A stretch of DNA of 64,000 nucleotides from Selaginella tamariscina (taxonomy: Eukaryota; Streptophyta; Lycopodiopsida; Selaginellales; Selaginellaceae), in NCBI GenBank assembly GCA_003024785.1, contig PUQB01000462.1, positions 138,523 through 202,522 on the forward strand, in the 5' to 3' direction. Of the stretch, positions 48,213-60,059 are shown piece after piece. A model generated the notes under the pieces. The model was not told where the DNA came from. It worked only from the letters and a program-made list of their open reading frames with translations, and ran no database searches. Each line of letters starts with the position of its first letter. Position 1 is the stretch's first letter. Position numbers and translations under genes: made by a program.

Positions 48213-50531
48213 TTAAACTTCCACACCAAGCTTAGCATAGATCTCACCCATTAGTACATAGGCAGGTGCAGCATCCTTTTCATCAAAAGCCACCAATGCA
48301 TCAAATGCAACTTTGCCAACCTCCAAGTTACCCCAATCCCTACATGCCCCTAGCAAAGTTGTCCATGTAACATGGTTAGCTTTGAAAGCATGCTCTTCAC
48401 AATTGATAAAGCCTCTTGCAATCTGTTACCTCTCCCCAACATATAAACCATACAATGATAGTGTTCCATACTTGGGGTTATACCATACTTAGACATGGAT
48501 TTAAATACATCTTTCCCTCCTCAACCATAGCTGCATGACTACAAGCTGTAAGAATACACACCAAAGTAATGCCATTCATTTGTAAACCACCTTCATGCAT
48601 TCTCTTAACAAGTCTAAACACATGAATTGTGTCACCTAGAGAACTGTATCCTCCTATTAATGCATTCCATGATACAATGTTATCCCAAGTACTCATTCCA
48701 TTAAACACTTCCTCAGCAGAGTCCATGTTCCCACACTTCCCATAGAGGTCCACCAAACAGTTTGTTACCAGTTGCTCTTGATCGCATCCAAGCTTGCATA
48801 TCTGAGAATGTATTACCCGTCCATATGTTAGAGTACCCACGCTTGCGCATGCTTTCAAAACAGCAGCAAATGTAACAGCGCTCGGTTCACAGTCCATACC
48901 CATGAACAAGTCTAGAGCTAACAAGCTTTCCCCATTCTCCACGTATCCAAGAATGATAATATTCCATGAAACAGCATTCCGATGAGTCATGCTGTCGAAC
49001 ACAGACCGGGCATGCTCCATACTCCCACACTTAATATACATCTCTACTAAGTTAGTTTCCACGAACATATCCTTGTCTACTCCACATTCTTTAGCTTGTA
49101 TATGAATCTCAGTTCCCTTCTCTAAGTAGTACGTTCTTTCCAGGGTTTCTCCGTAGCCAAGTCTGCACACGCCTTGAGTATAGCACCAAATGTGAGAGAG
49201 TCTGGTTTACAGTCCATCGTACTGAATAAATCCATAGCTATCAAGCTTTCCCCATTTTCCACGTATCCAAGGATGAGACTTGTCCATGACACAGCAGTCC
49301 TATGGGTCATCCCGTCGAAAACCGATCTAGCATGCAACATACTCCTACACTTGCTATACATTGTGATAAGAGCGTTTGCCAGTACTACATCCGAATCCAA
49401 CCCGCGTTCCCTAGCTTGTCTATGGATAGCTATCCCCTTCTCTAAACAACACAAATATGTACATGCCTTGAGTGCAGCAACAAATGTGACACTGTCTGGC
49501 TCAGAATTCATACATGCGAGAAACTCCAGAGCTAAGAAGCTCTGCCCATTCTCCACATATCCAAGAATGAGAATGTTCCACGAGACAGCATTTCTATGGA
49601 CCATATTGTCGAAAACAGTCTGTGCATTCTGCATGCTCCCGCACTTGGTGTACATGTCTATCAAGGTGTTTGCCACAGATAAACCTCTATCAAATCCACG
49701 TTCTTTGGCCTGTTTATGAATAGCTATCCCTCTCTCCAAGCAGAACTGTCTGTCCAGTGAGGTAGCCAACCCTGCACACGCCTTGAGTGCAGCGATATAT
49801 GTAACAGAGTCTGGTTCACAGTCCATTCTCGTAAATAGCTCCATAGCCACCAAGCTCTCTCCATTCTCCACGTATCCAAGAATAATATTTGTCCATGAAA
49901 CAGCATCCCGGTGAATCATATTGTCAAAAACAGCTCGAGCATATTGCATGCTCCCGCACTTGCTGTACATGTCCACCAAGGTGTTTTCCAGTAATATAGA
50001 ACTATCAAATCCATATTCTTTTGCTTCTCTATGAAGGGCCATCCCCTTCTCTAAGAAAAACTGCCGGTTCATCTGTTTCTCACTAGCCAGACCTGTACAT
50101 GCCTTAAGTACCGCAACGAATGTAACCGGGTTCGGTTCACAGTCCATCCTTGTGAATAACTGCAGGGCTACCGAGCACTCCCCATTCTCCACGTATCCCT
50201 GAATGAGACTAGTCCATAAGACAACGTCCTTGTGTACCACTTCCTCGAATACAGCTTGGGCATGGAGCATAGATCTGCATTTCCCGTACATATTGATCAG
50301 TGCAGCAGCTACGTATTTTGCTGTATGACAATGTTCTTCAGCTGCTCCCAAGTGTAGTATTTTCCCTCTTTCCAGATCCCCTCTTTTGCCACATTGTTTG
50401 AGACCAGAAACCAGTTCTGAAATAGTCTTCAACTTACGCTGCAAGATATGGTTGTAAACACAGATTTTCAACAAAAAACAGTATACACATACCTTGCTTA
50501 TTCCATGAATGCTTTCGTGTATGTGCATCAA
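48213..50531 (-). pseudogene. PPR protein 2, long PLS array, three frameshifts
   Basis: RNA-binding PPR protein, probably organellar. The longest open part (50,531-49,122, 469 codons) begins MMHIHESIHGIS and carries many near-identical repeat triplets (YSKCGSMQYARAVFDNMIHR, LGYVENGESLVAMELFTRMD, PDSVTYIAALKACAGLA). A one-base shift near 49,150 leads into the next part (49,170-48,478). A shift near 48,500 leads into GITPSMEHYHCMVYMLGRGN. Another near 48,390 leads into the E-like end (NHVTWTTLLGACRDWGN), stopping at 48,213. The repeats are so alike that the array looks recently expanded. No DYW end. Probably a recent pseudogene, if the assembly is right. Confidence 0.88.
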
Positions 50532-50934
50532 TCGGTATGGAATTTCAATGCCATTAAATATATCGAAAATACATTAATTGAATATGACAAATTTATTTTT
50601 TAAGATTTGAATTTTGTTTTTTTTTTATATATGAACTGAAATATGTAGTCAAAACATATAAAATACAAATTTTAAAACTTAATTTTAATAACATATTATT
50701 TATTATTTATTTAATATTGTTAAAAATATGATTTATTTTTCTATACATGAATATGAACTGTCAAAATATACTCGTTTGTGTTTTAAAAACATTATTAGTA
50801 TTTATAAAGCTTTATTTAATATTTTATTGATAAATATGATATTGTGAAAAGTTTAAACACCTTCAAGTAACAAAATTTGCATTTTAAATACATAAAATGC
50901 AAAATTTGTATTTAAACTTAACTTAGTATGTAAG

Positions 50935-51150
50935 GTCGCATGGTTATCTACAACCATGTGAATTCTAATCTCGAGATGGTTATTTACAGCACACAGACTT
51001 TAATATTGGCATGGTTATTTACAGCTACACAGACTTTAATATTGGCATGGTTATCTACAACCACGTGGATTCTAACTCTGCCGTAGTGACCTTATATAAA
51101 TACCTTGTATGAAGGGCTTGTAGTGACCTTATATAAATACCTTATATAGG
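50935..51150 (+). repeat. Tandem repeats inside the element E 5' LTR
   Basis: A ~40-bp unit (CATGGTTATNTACA, then ACTTTAATATTGG-type words) occurs about four times from 50,938 to 51,070. It is followed by a duplicated TATA-containing unit GTAGTGACCTTATATAAATA at 51,083 and 51,120. The LTR would therefore have two TATA boxes. Confidence 0.8.
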
Positions 51151-51279
51151 GAAGCCCTTCAAGGAGTCACTTTTAAGTCTCTCATTGGTGGAGATGTTGG
51201 ACGTCTCTTGAATGCTTAGAAGCTTTTGTGTTGTTTATCTTTTTTCCTTTGTTATTCTCTTATTTATTTGTTTCGACGT

Positions 51280-52200
51280 GATGGCGAACAAGGAAAGGTG
51301 GCTCTAGTTGTTTGACGCTTTGTAGCTGAGCTTGACAAATCAGATTGCTCTCTTCCAAGGGATTCATCAAGGTATGTAGCCAAATGCAACTCCATGCCCT
51401 TCGATTGTGAATCCTCGTGTTCGTCTTGAGTTTTTCAAGGGGAGGCTAGAGCAAATGTGTATCATTGTGAGAACACTTTCAGGGGATTGCTGATTACCAT
51501 GTCGGAATCTCAACAATTGCAAGAGTTTCCAACATGTTTGCAAGGACTTGCCTTGTAGTGGTATAAAGGTATCCCAATCATTGGTCAGTAAGACTATAGT
51601 AGTTTGTCCCATCGTTTCAAGCAAGCTTTTAGCAAGCTAAAGGATTCCGCTACACTTTTTGTGTATTCCATGACTTGAAACAAATGTCAGGAGAAACGGT
51701 TCAACAATTCGGGATCAAATTTCAAAACCTTATCAATTGTGCGAATTCAAGCATGACAGAACTCGTGCGACTAGGTTTGTTGTGGCATGTTCTTCGTCCC
51801 AACTTGGCTGGCTTGGTAGAAGGATTTGGTCCCGAAGCACCAAGGATTGCACAACGATTTTAGAACTCGTTGGGAACATCACAACGTGTTTGTCCTATTC
51901 CTATGACTATGTACACTCTTGGACCTTATATGACCTTTGATCTTGTCCCAATGGAAGTGGGTGTTGTTCAAATGGAGACCAAGTCCTCATGTCGGGATAG
52001 AGGACGAGGCCAATTTTCTAATAGGCGAGGTCGTGGCTGAGGGCGCAACATTAAGTGTTACGAGTACAGGGATGGGGACATGTTGCAAGATCATGTGCAA
52101 ATCAACGTTATGTAGCCACCATCGAACTTGAAGCAAAAGTTGTTGAGATGCTACCTCAATTGGAAAATGGGAAGTAGTGTCTAGGGTATTAGAGGACCTA
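51280..52200 (+). pseudogene. Element E gag
   Basis: Gag traces include SQQLQEFPTCLQGLAL and MKQMSGETVQQFGIKFQNLI (51,675), homologous in pattern to GypC gag. The zinc knuckle is not intact. Many stops. Confidence 0.65.
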
Positions 52201-52289
52201 GGCACTAGATCTATTGCATTACCTTTGAGGAATCTAACTCCTACATTTAGTAAGCACTTTCCTAAACTACCATTGTTCTTTCATGCTTA

Positions 52290-55150
52290 TGCAAGCATAG
52301 GAGTTCCAATTGAGTTGCCTGATGCTGAGCGTTTCATGTTTGTGTTCTTGGGCGCAGTAGAAGGAGTTCATATTTCAGTGTTAGTGAATTCTGGATTTAC
52401 CATCTTTTCCATCAATTGTTGGGTAGCTGAGTCCTTGCACTTGTACATAATTTCTGCCTAGTGGACTCTGACAATTAAGAAATCCTCTGCTCGATCACAT
52501 TGAATTGCACATGTGCCTTTGGTGTTAGGAAGATATCATCGTGTGCTTCCATTGTGGGTGATGTCAAGCCAAGTTCATGACATTATCCTATCAATTGGCT
52601 TTACGCTGGTAAGGCAAGATGTGATTTTAAGACATGCACTTTGTCTGTCCCATGATGCTCCATTGTGGGCTATAGGTTGTGCACCACACGGGGTTGTAGC
52701 GGGGTAACATGATGTCATGATGACCAAGGAGGAACCTTCTCCAGAGCAACAAGTTGAGGACATCAAGAACCTATTGGCGAGACATCAAACCTATTCCAAC
52801 CCATTGCAAGAGTTGCGAATTCCCTATTAAACACTTGGCATCACATCCCAACTAGTGTAGCCCAACCAATCAAGATGGGGCTAAGGTGGCGTTCCATGTC
52901 TATCTTGAATAATTGTGTGTGGGAGATGTTGGAGTTGAAGGTAATCCTTAAGTCTCGAAGTTCTTGGGCAGCGGAACCGCACTTAATTCCAAAGTCGGAT
53001 GAGATTGATCGTTTCATTATTGATTTTCAACTATTGAATGATGTCTTCATTTCGGATTTGTATCCACTGCCATGAGTGGACGATTTGGTTAATGTACTAG
53101 GGGAAAATCGTTATTTATCATCTTTGACATAGCTTTAGGCTATTGGCAGATACCTATGGCCCCTAAAAATGTAACAAAGACAGCATTTGGAACACCTTCG
53201 AGCATATACAAATTCATTATTATGCCATTTGGATTGGTTGGGGCCCAAACAACCTTTTAGAGGATGATGGATGGAGGGACTGGAAGATTTTACTTATGCA
53301 TACATTGATGACTTCCTGATTCACTCAACTACATGGGAGGAGCACCTTCAACAGTTAGAGCAAGTCTTGCACTGATTGGGACAATACGGGTTGAAGTTGA
53401 AGGAGAAGAAGTACAAGTTTGGATGTACCCTAGGATGCATCATCACTGCAAGTGACATGAAGGTTGATCCTGAGAAGATCCTAGCAGTGCATGAATTTCT
53501 TGTTCCTAGGATTGTGGTCGAATTGCATCATTTCTTGGGAAAAGCATCCTACTTAGCAAGATTTGTTCCTTGATATTCAAATGTTACAACCCCACTATGA
53601 GGGTTGTTGAAACAAGGAGCTCAATTCCTATGGTCCCGAAAAATGTCAAAAAGGTATTTAAGGATGTCAAAGCTTTGTTGGGATCTTGTTGCAGTATTCG
53701 AATTTTGAAAGGTTCTTCATTCTTAGGACTGATGGTTCAAACATCGGGCTTGGTGCAGATCTGATATAGGAAAATCTAGACAGATAGTGGTACTCGATTG
53801 TTTATGTAAGTCAAACCCTCAGTGATGTTAAAAAAAATTATTCCACCACGAATAAGGAATGTTTGGATAATGGTATGGGCATTCTAGAAGTTCATGCCTA
53901 CTTACATGGTTTGAACACCTTGTTGGAGATGGATCATGCAGCAGTCATGAAAGGAGGAATGTGACTAGACGGCTTGCTCGTTGGGCTTTGATTCTTCAAA
54001 GTTATCAGTTTTGGGTTGTTCATTGGCATGGGTCTAGCATGGCGGACATGGATGCATTGTCTCGAGCTCCTGTAGTAATGACTACGCTTGTAGCATTTTG
54101 TTAGATGCACTTCATGAGCATGTGCTTCCTAGTTGAGAAGACATTGTGGAGGCCCAAAAGGTTGAGTCGTGGATTTGGAGGTTGCAAAAAGTCTTGAGCG
54201 GTGGCATCCCTTGCAAGGATTCTAACTTTTGTGTGGATGCATTGTTATTCAAGATGTTGGGTGGTATGCTCGTGTTTGTTGGGGATGGGTCTGAGTGTCA
54301 TGTGGCGGCGCCTTCAATTTACATCAACTTCTGGTTTTTGGTTCTTCATTACAACCCAATGTTTAAATATATGGGATTCCAATGATGTCTTGAGAGGATT
54401 TGACAGTATCTGTATTGGCCCTGACTTCGGCAAGACCTGCATGAGTACATTCATACATGTCCAAATTGTCAATAGCATAACATGTGTACACTTCCCCTGC
54501 TATAGCCTTAGAACCGATTCAAGTTTTTCACCCCTTTAAGTTGATAGCTTATAACATTATGAGGTCATTTCTCATATCACAGTTTGGTAATTGTTACATC
54601 ATCGTGTGTTTATGATTACTTAACTCGATGAGTGGAAGTGTGCGCTTTGTCGGATGACTTCTATCATCAAATTCTTCTTGGCTTAGGTGGTGCTGTAACA
54701 TAGTTGTCCCAAGCTAATCCTATAGGATTAGGGTCCTGGCCCTATGGCAAAAGCAATAGCCTTGTTGATGAGGACGATTGCAAATTTGTTAATCTTTTGT
54801 ATCAGTTTATCATCTTGAGACTAATGGTTTGGTGGAGCAACTAAATAGAACTTTCAAAGACATGCTTGCCAAATACATAAATCCTGACCATATGGATTGG
54901 AATATGTGGCTTCCTTATTTCCAATTTACTTATGTTTTAACCCTTCACAAGTCAACATGAATTTCCCCATTCAAGGCTTGTACGGTTGCAAACCCATGCT
55001 GCCATCGGTAATCAACCTAAATTCTCAAGCAGGCATGATAATGAATGGGCGGATGTGGTTGGAGCATTTAAACTAGTTTTTTCCTTTGCTTTATGCACAA
55101 GGCGAAGAGTAGTTAGTCCTTAAGACTAGGGAATCAAACTCATGCGGTAG
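52290..55150 (+). pseudogene. Element E protease, RT, RNase H and integrase
   Basis: The protease-like part VEGVHISVLVNSGFTIFSIN has Asn-Ser-Gly where the catalytic Asp should be (about 52,383). RT: RFIIDFQLLND, YKFIIMPFGLVGAQTTF, LKLKEKKYKFG and HHFLGKASYLARFVP. RNase H connector HGSSMADMDALSRAP lies near 54,040. Integrase traces run to about 55,000. Broken throughout. Confidence 0.75.
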
Positions 55151-55399
55151 GACTTCGACCTTGTTGGGTTGGACCTTGAAATAGTTAGGAACACAAGTAT
55201 ATCGCCTGAGACATCGTGATGGTGTACAAGAGTCCCAACATGTTGCACATGTGTGTCAACTACTTCCATTCCACCAATGACATTTGTGCAAGGAGAAGTG
55301 TCATGTGAACTTTAATTCCAATGTAGTTACCTTGTATAAATACCATGTATGGGGAAGCCCGGTGAATCATATTTTCACTTTTTAAGTCTCTTGAGTACA

Positions 55400-56071
55400 A
55401 GGGTATATATTTAAATACAGACTTTCTTAGTGCAAAAATGTTTTAAAACTTCATGGGTAAGATATTTAAATATCAACACATTTTCACTAAAATAGAATAA
55501 TTCTCAATTCCATTATATACCAATATTTTATAATATATAAAATATTATATCTTAACTTACTTATATTATAAAACATGTATAATGTTTTTTTAAATTTTTA
55601 AAATGTATACCTATTGATATAGAAAAATTATATTTAATGAAAACCTTATGATTAATATTATAAACATGATTAAATAAGGAGCTGATTAGGTTCCTTGAAT
55701 TTGTGAAAGAGAGGGAAAAATTTAAATTTTACCTTTTATATTTTGCATATTTGCTTAATAAAATAATAAACAGAATAATTCTTTAGAATCACTATATATA
55801 AAAAATATTAAACATATTATAAACGTTATATAATAGTATTAAGAACAAGTTTCTAAAAAATCTTAGTGTTAGAAGCCTCATACATACAAAAAATAAATAG
55901 GACACATTCATGTTATTCATAAAAACCTCTTTTAATAGCACATATTAAGAATGTATGCATGACATACAATAAGATGTCCATGTATACCGCACACATAATA
56001 TGCACACATGTTATCTACATACACATATATTTCAAGTACAGAACTCGTGTATATACTACTGATATGTCAAA

Positions 56072-56113
<42 letters not shown>

Positions 56114-56380
56114 TATTAATAATATATATAAAGTTCTGAGATATTAAAATTTAAAGGTCATATGTATTGGAATGTGTTTTGAGTTTGCATTTGTAATTAA
56201 GTACCGTAAACCCTAAACGCTAAACGTTTCATATGCACGTTGTTTGAGTTCCTTATTCAAAAGATATTATTAATAAATAACAAGTCTTAGTGCATAATAT
56301 ACTGTTTCATTTTTAGTTTCCACCATTATGGTTAACGAAAAGCTTAGAATGTGAACCAACGCTACATAGAAAATATAAGG
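55400..56380. other. AT-rich spacer with (CA)n tract
   Basis: No gene recognised. A CA repeat lies at 56,073-56,102 flanked by TATATA, and a short telomere-like TAAACCCTAAACGCTAAACG stretch near 56,206. Confidence 0.6.
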
Positions 56381-56381
56381 G

Positions 56382-57935
56382 GTGACAGCCCTAGGGGAGA
56401 GCGCTCATGGCGGCACTCAACCTACCTCCCTTTCTGGCTTATTTTTATTAAACCGTTTAAGAGGCTTAGCTCCTAGCAATGTTGTGTTGGATGCTTGTGC
56501 AAAACGGAATATAAAGAAGTTAGTGGATTGGTACAATAACTGCTACAAGATCAAAATCTATGAGTTCATTGATGAAGGCGAACGGAATCTGAATTATGAC
56601 TTAGCAGAATCCTACATTTCCGGAGTACTTGCTCATCCAAATAACACACCTCCATCCACCATGGCTCTGTCACAGGCTGCAGACCAAACACTCTCCAAGT
56701 TGATTCCTCCTAAAGGGGAACAGTTCACCGATATATACAGAGGCGTATGCTTTAAATGGAAGCACGTCATCAAGTAAATTGTGTGTGTGTGTATGTGTGT
56801 GAGTGAGAGAGATTAATCTTAATCTAAATGATAAACAGGACGGATAAATCTGGAAAGGTGATGCGTATGTATACACTTTCTGTAGACAAAAGCAAAAAAG
56901 ACCTTCTCTGGGACGTACATTGATAACCTTCAACGCTGGACAGCATGGAAGAGAGAGAGTGGGAGGCAGTCACTGAATATGTAAGACACTGGTAGATACT
57001 ACATAGATTTATATATTAGTTAAACAGATAAATTTGAATGCTTATATACACCGAAACTGGTTGTTTTTAAACAGCCGGGCAAGTAAGCTCTATAACATTG
57101 ATTCAGTAGAGGGAAAATGCTTATGGAAAGTTTACCCAGCATTCATAGAGTGGGCAACTCTTAACAGCATTGGAATAGACCCGAAACTGGGGAAGAAGAT
57201 TACAAATGACCTTAACGTGGTGATGACAGGTGGACAACTTAGTCAGGCACCGAACCGGAATTACATAGTATATGGACCACCTGAATTAAAAAAGCTACCA
57301 GTGATTTTAGCAATCGCCAATTACACTGGTTATGACATATATAAACTTGATCTTACTCAGGTGACAAGCATGGTCGAGGTTAGTAAGCTCCTAGAGGAAA
57401 TCAAAGATAAGTCTATCATCTGGATTGATATTGATCCCTTGGAGCTTGACAAGGGTTACGGCAAGGGTAAAGGTTATATTTCCTTTGGGCAGCTTCATGG
57501 ATTCCTTACTGAAGACTGGTATATTAGTGGTGTTGAACGCATCATTATCTTTACTGTAAGCCAGAAACTTGCTTGTAATGCACTCAAGGGTCTCACCTTC
57601 GATGCGTGCATTCAAATGACCTACTGCAAATTCGAAAATTTCAAGGCTTTAGCTTCTACTCATCTAAAGATTGAGCAGCATGAGCTTTTTAAAAATGTTG
57701 AGGAGCTCATTTTGAATGTGAACGTCACCACCGAAGAAGTTGCTAAGGTATAGTATATTTTTATTTTATAATTTGCTATATGTATGTGTGTTTTTACATG
57801 TGTATGGACCAGATTCTGCTGTCCCGTAGAGATGATGCCACTGCAGCACTTGAGAAGTTGATTAGGGTCCTGCAAGAGAAAATGCAGGCTCTGGACGGGA
57901 TAAACACAGGGGTAACCATTATTTCAAAGTTATAA
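56382..57935 (+). pseudogene. BCS1-like (AATP1-type) AAA protein with lost Walker A
   Basis: Plant BCS1-like AAA-ATPases are membrane-anchored AAA proteins of mitochondrion or ER. Exons by GT/AG: about 56,382-56,773, 56,839-56,980, 57,075-57,747 and 57,813-57,935. The first holds the AAA-associated domain (ESYISGVL, FTDIYRGVCFKWKHVI). Exon 3 holds the AAA core: the Walker A place reads YGPPELKKLPVILAIANY instead of GPPGTGKS, so nucleotide binding should fail. Walker B place is SIIWIDIDPLELD, sensor region ERIIIFTVSQKL, and the C-terminal lid HLKIEQHELFKNVEELILNV and DDATAALEKLIRVLQ is well kept. One frame change in exon 2 near 56,910. Either a pseudogene or a non-catalytic AAA paralogue. Confidence 0.8.
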
Positions 57936-57957
57936 AGCTTGAAATAACTGCAGTAGT

Positions 57958-60003
57958 TTAGGGTTCAAAATAGAGTTGTGACGAGAGAGAGCTATTGTCC
58001 ACTGAATACATATTAGATATTAATACATAGCTAGTTGCATCCTTGAAATTCAGCTCCCGTATAAATTTCTCTATAGAATTTAAGTCTTGGTTACAAGAAA
58101 CGAGTAAACACATCCATTCTAAGTAGCCAGGAACAAATGGCATATTTAATATGAGTTCCAAACCATCCTCTACATACCCACAACGACACAACAAGTCAAT
58201 CATGCAGCAGAAGTGTTGCTTAGTAGGCTCTAGACCATAGTCCATAGCCATTCCAACCATGGTAGACCTTCCCAAGTAAACTTTACCAGCATGCTTGGCA
58301 GCAACAATTCCTGAAACAAAACACGACTCATCTACTAGTGAAACCATCTGCATTTCATAGAACATCTCAAAAGCTTCATGGATATGGCCATCTCTAGCAT
58401 ATGCAGCCAGCATTGAATTCGATAAAACAAGGTCCTGTTCAAGAACAATATTGAATATATCTCTGGCTTTTCTAATATGCCCATTCTGGGCATATGCACT
58501 TACCACCGTTGTCCACGAAGTAGCATCTCTTTCTGGCATCTCATAAAACATGTTTATAATCAATCCAGTTTGAGAATATGCACTTAACATGGCATTCCAG
58601 TGCTCATACACAAATAAGGCATTCCATCAAATATACGTTTAGCTTCCTCGATATATCCACTTTCTACATATCCAGATAGTAAAGCATTTCCCAAAACACA
58701 ATCATGGTTTGTAAAACAATCAAATAAACATCTGGCTTCTTCGAGATATCCATGTTGGGCATACCCAGAAACAAGTAAAGTCACAGACGAAGACACTTCT
58801 CAGGCATGTCATCGTACATAGCTCTTGCCTTCCTCATATGCCCACTCAGGGTATATACAGATAGCATTGCATTCCAACAAAGGATATCCCACTCAGGCAA
58901 TGCATAAAACACACCCTCAGCTCCTGCATATGCCCAGTAAGGGCATCTGCAGATATCATCAAAGTTGATGAAACTCTACTGAATGGGAGTAAATCAAATA
59001 TCTCTTTTGCTTCCTTGAGATGAGCAAGCTGTGTGTAAGAAGTTAACAAGGAGTTCCACGAGACTATGTCCCAGACTTGCATTGAATCAAATACATTCTT
59101 TACATTGGTTAAGTCCCCAACAGTTGCATATGCAGAAATCACTGAGTTCCATGTGCTTAGATTTCTTGAAGGCATTGCATTGAGTAGACTTCTTACTTCG
59201 TGGATATGACCATTCTGGGCATATGCAGCTAGCATAGCATTCCAAGAGATTAATATCGGGTTCGGGTATCTTCTGAAAAATGTTTCTGGCCTCCTTCAAG
59301 TTGCCCTTCCTGGGCATATGCATTTAACATAATAGTAGCACCTATAACATCGTACTCAGGAATCGTAAGAAAGAATTTCTCTGCTTCAGTTAAGGAGGCT
59401 GTTCATGGTGTATACAGACAGCATGGTATTCCATGAAACCACGTTATACATTGGCATACCATAGAACAAAACTCAGCCTCGATGAGATCCCCATATGTGG
59501 CATTTGTGTAAGCATGGTGTTTATACACAAGGCTCTGTTCGGGTATTGAATCGAATGTTTTCTTAGTGTGTGTATATCCCGTTATGAAAGTATGCATTTA
59601 GAAGTATACACCATGAGAATTGGTCTCTCTGTGGCATCATATTGAAGACTCTTTGTGTTTCCTGCAGATGCCCGTTCTGGGCATTTGCTACAAGTAAGGC
59701 AATTCCAAGCAACTAAGGTTTGTGTGGTATATCGTGGAAGATGAGAGTCGCTTCGTGTAGGTAGCCCGAACGTGAGTATGCAGATAGCATTATGATCCAT
59801 GAGAATGTATCCCTGTAATGCATCGAGTCGAAAACCTGTCTTGCAGATGCCAAGTTGTTGAATTTGCCGTGCATTTCTATGAGCTTGTTCCATATGAATG
59901 TGTCCTTTGGGTTGGGTTTATATCGGATTTGTAGATGGATCTGTGTTGCCCTTGAAGCAGATGTACATGACTGAATGAGCTCTATACATTGCCGTCTGTC
60001 CAT
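57958..60003 (-). pseudogene. PPR protein pseudogene 3
   Basis: RNA-binding PPR family. Start MDRRQCIELIQSCTSASRAT at 60,003, then KLIEMHGKFNNLASARQVFD, SAYSRSGYLHEATLIF, SVISAYATVGDLTNVKNVFD, TVVSAYAQNGHIRKARDIF and an E-like end (GLEPTKQHFCCMIDLLCRCG, VPGYLEWMCLLVSCNQ) to a stop at 57,958. At least seven frame changes (for example near 59,720, 59,590, 59,240, 58,850 and 58,600). Most repeats are of the short ~31-residue S type, unlike PPR 1 and 2. It starts head-to-head with the kinase gene. Confidence 0.85.
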
Positions 60004-60059
60004 TGTGGGTGTTACATTATGCATATGCATATATATTAATCGTATACATTGTTTTAATC

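Larger units (their letters stand above)
50929..55393 (+). mobile_element. Decayed Ty3/gypsy element E (GypC-related)
   Basis: The 5' LTR is about 50,929-51,184 (TGTAAGGTCGC to TCTCTCA), followed by TTGGTGGAGATG, matching the primer-site region of GypC. The 3' LTR end is near 55,393 (GTATAAATACC, then AAGTCTC). In between lie gag, protease, RT, RNase H and integrase traces with dozens of stops. The flanking duplication was not identified. The 3' LTR start is uncertain. Confidence 0.75.

Noticed and set aside
49174..49719. 181-codon plus-strand open frame
   Set aside because: It is the complement of the PPR 2 repeats and repeats with the same period; no independent evidence.
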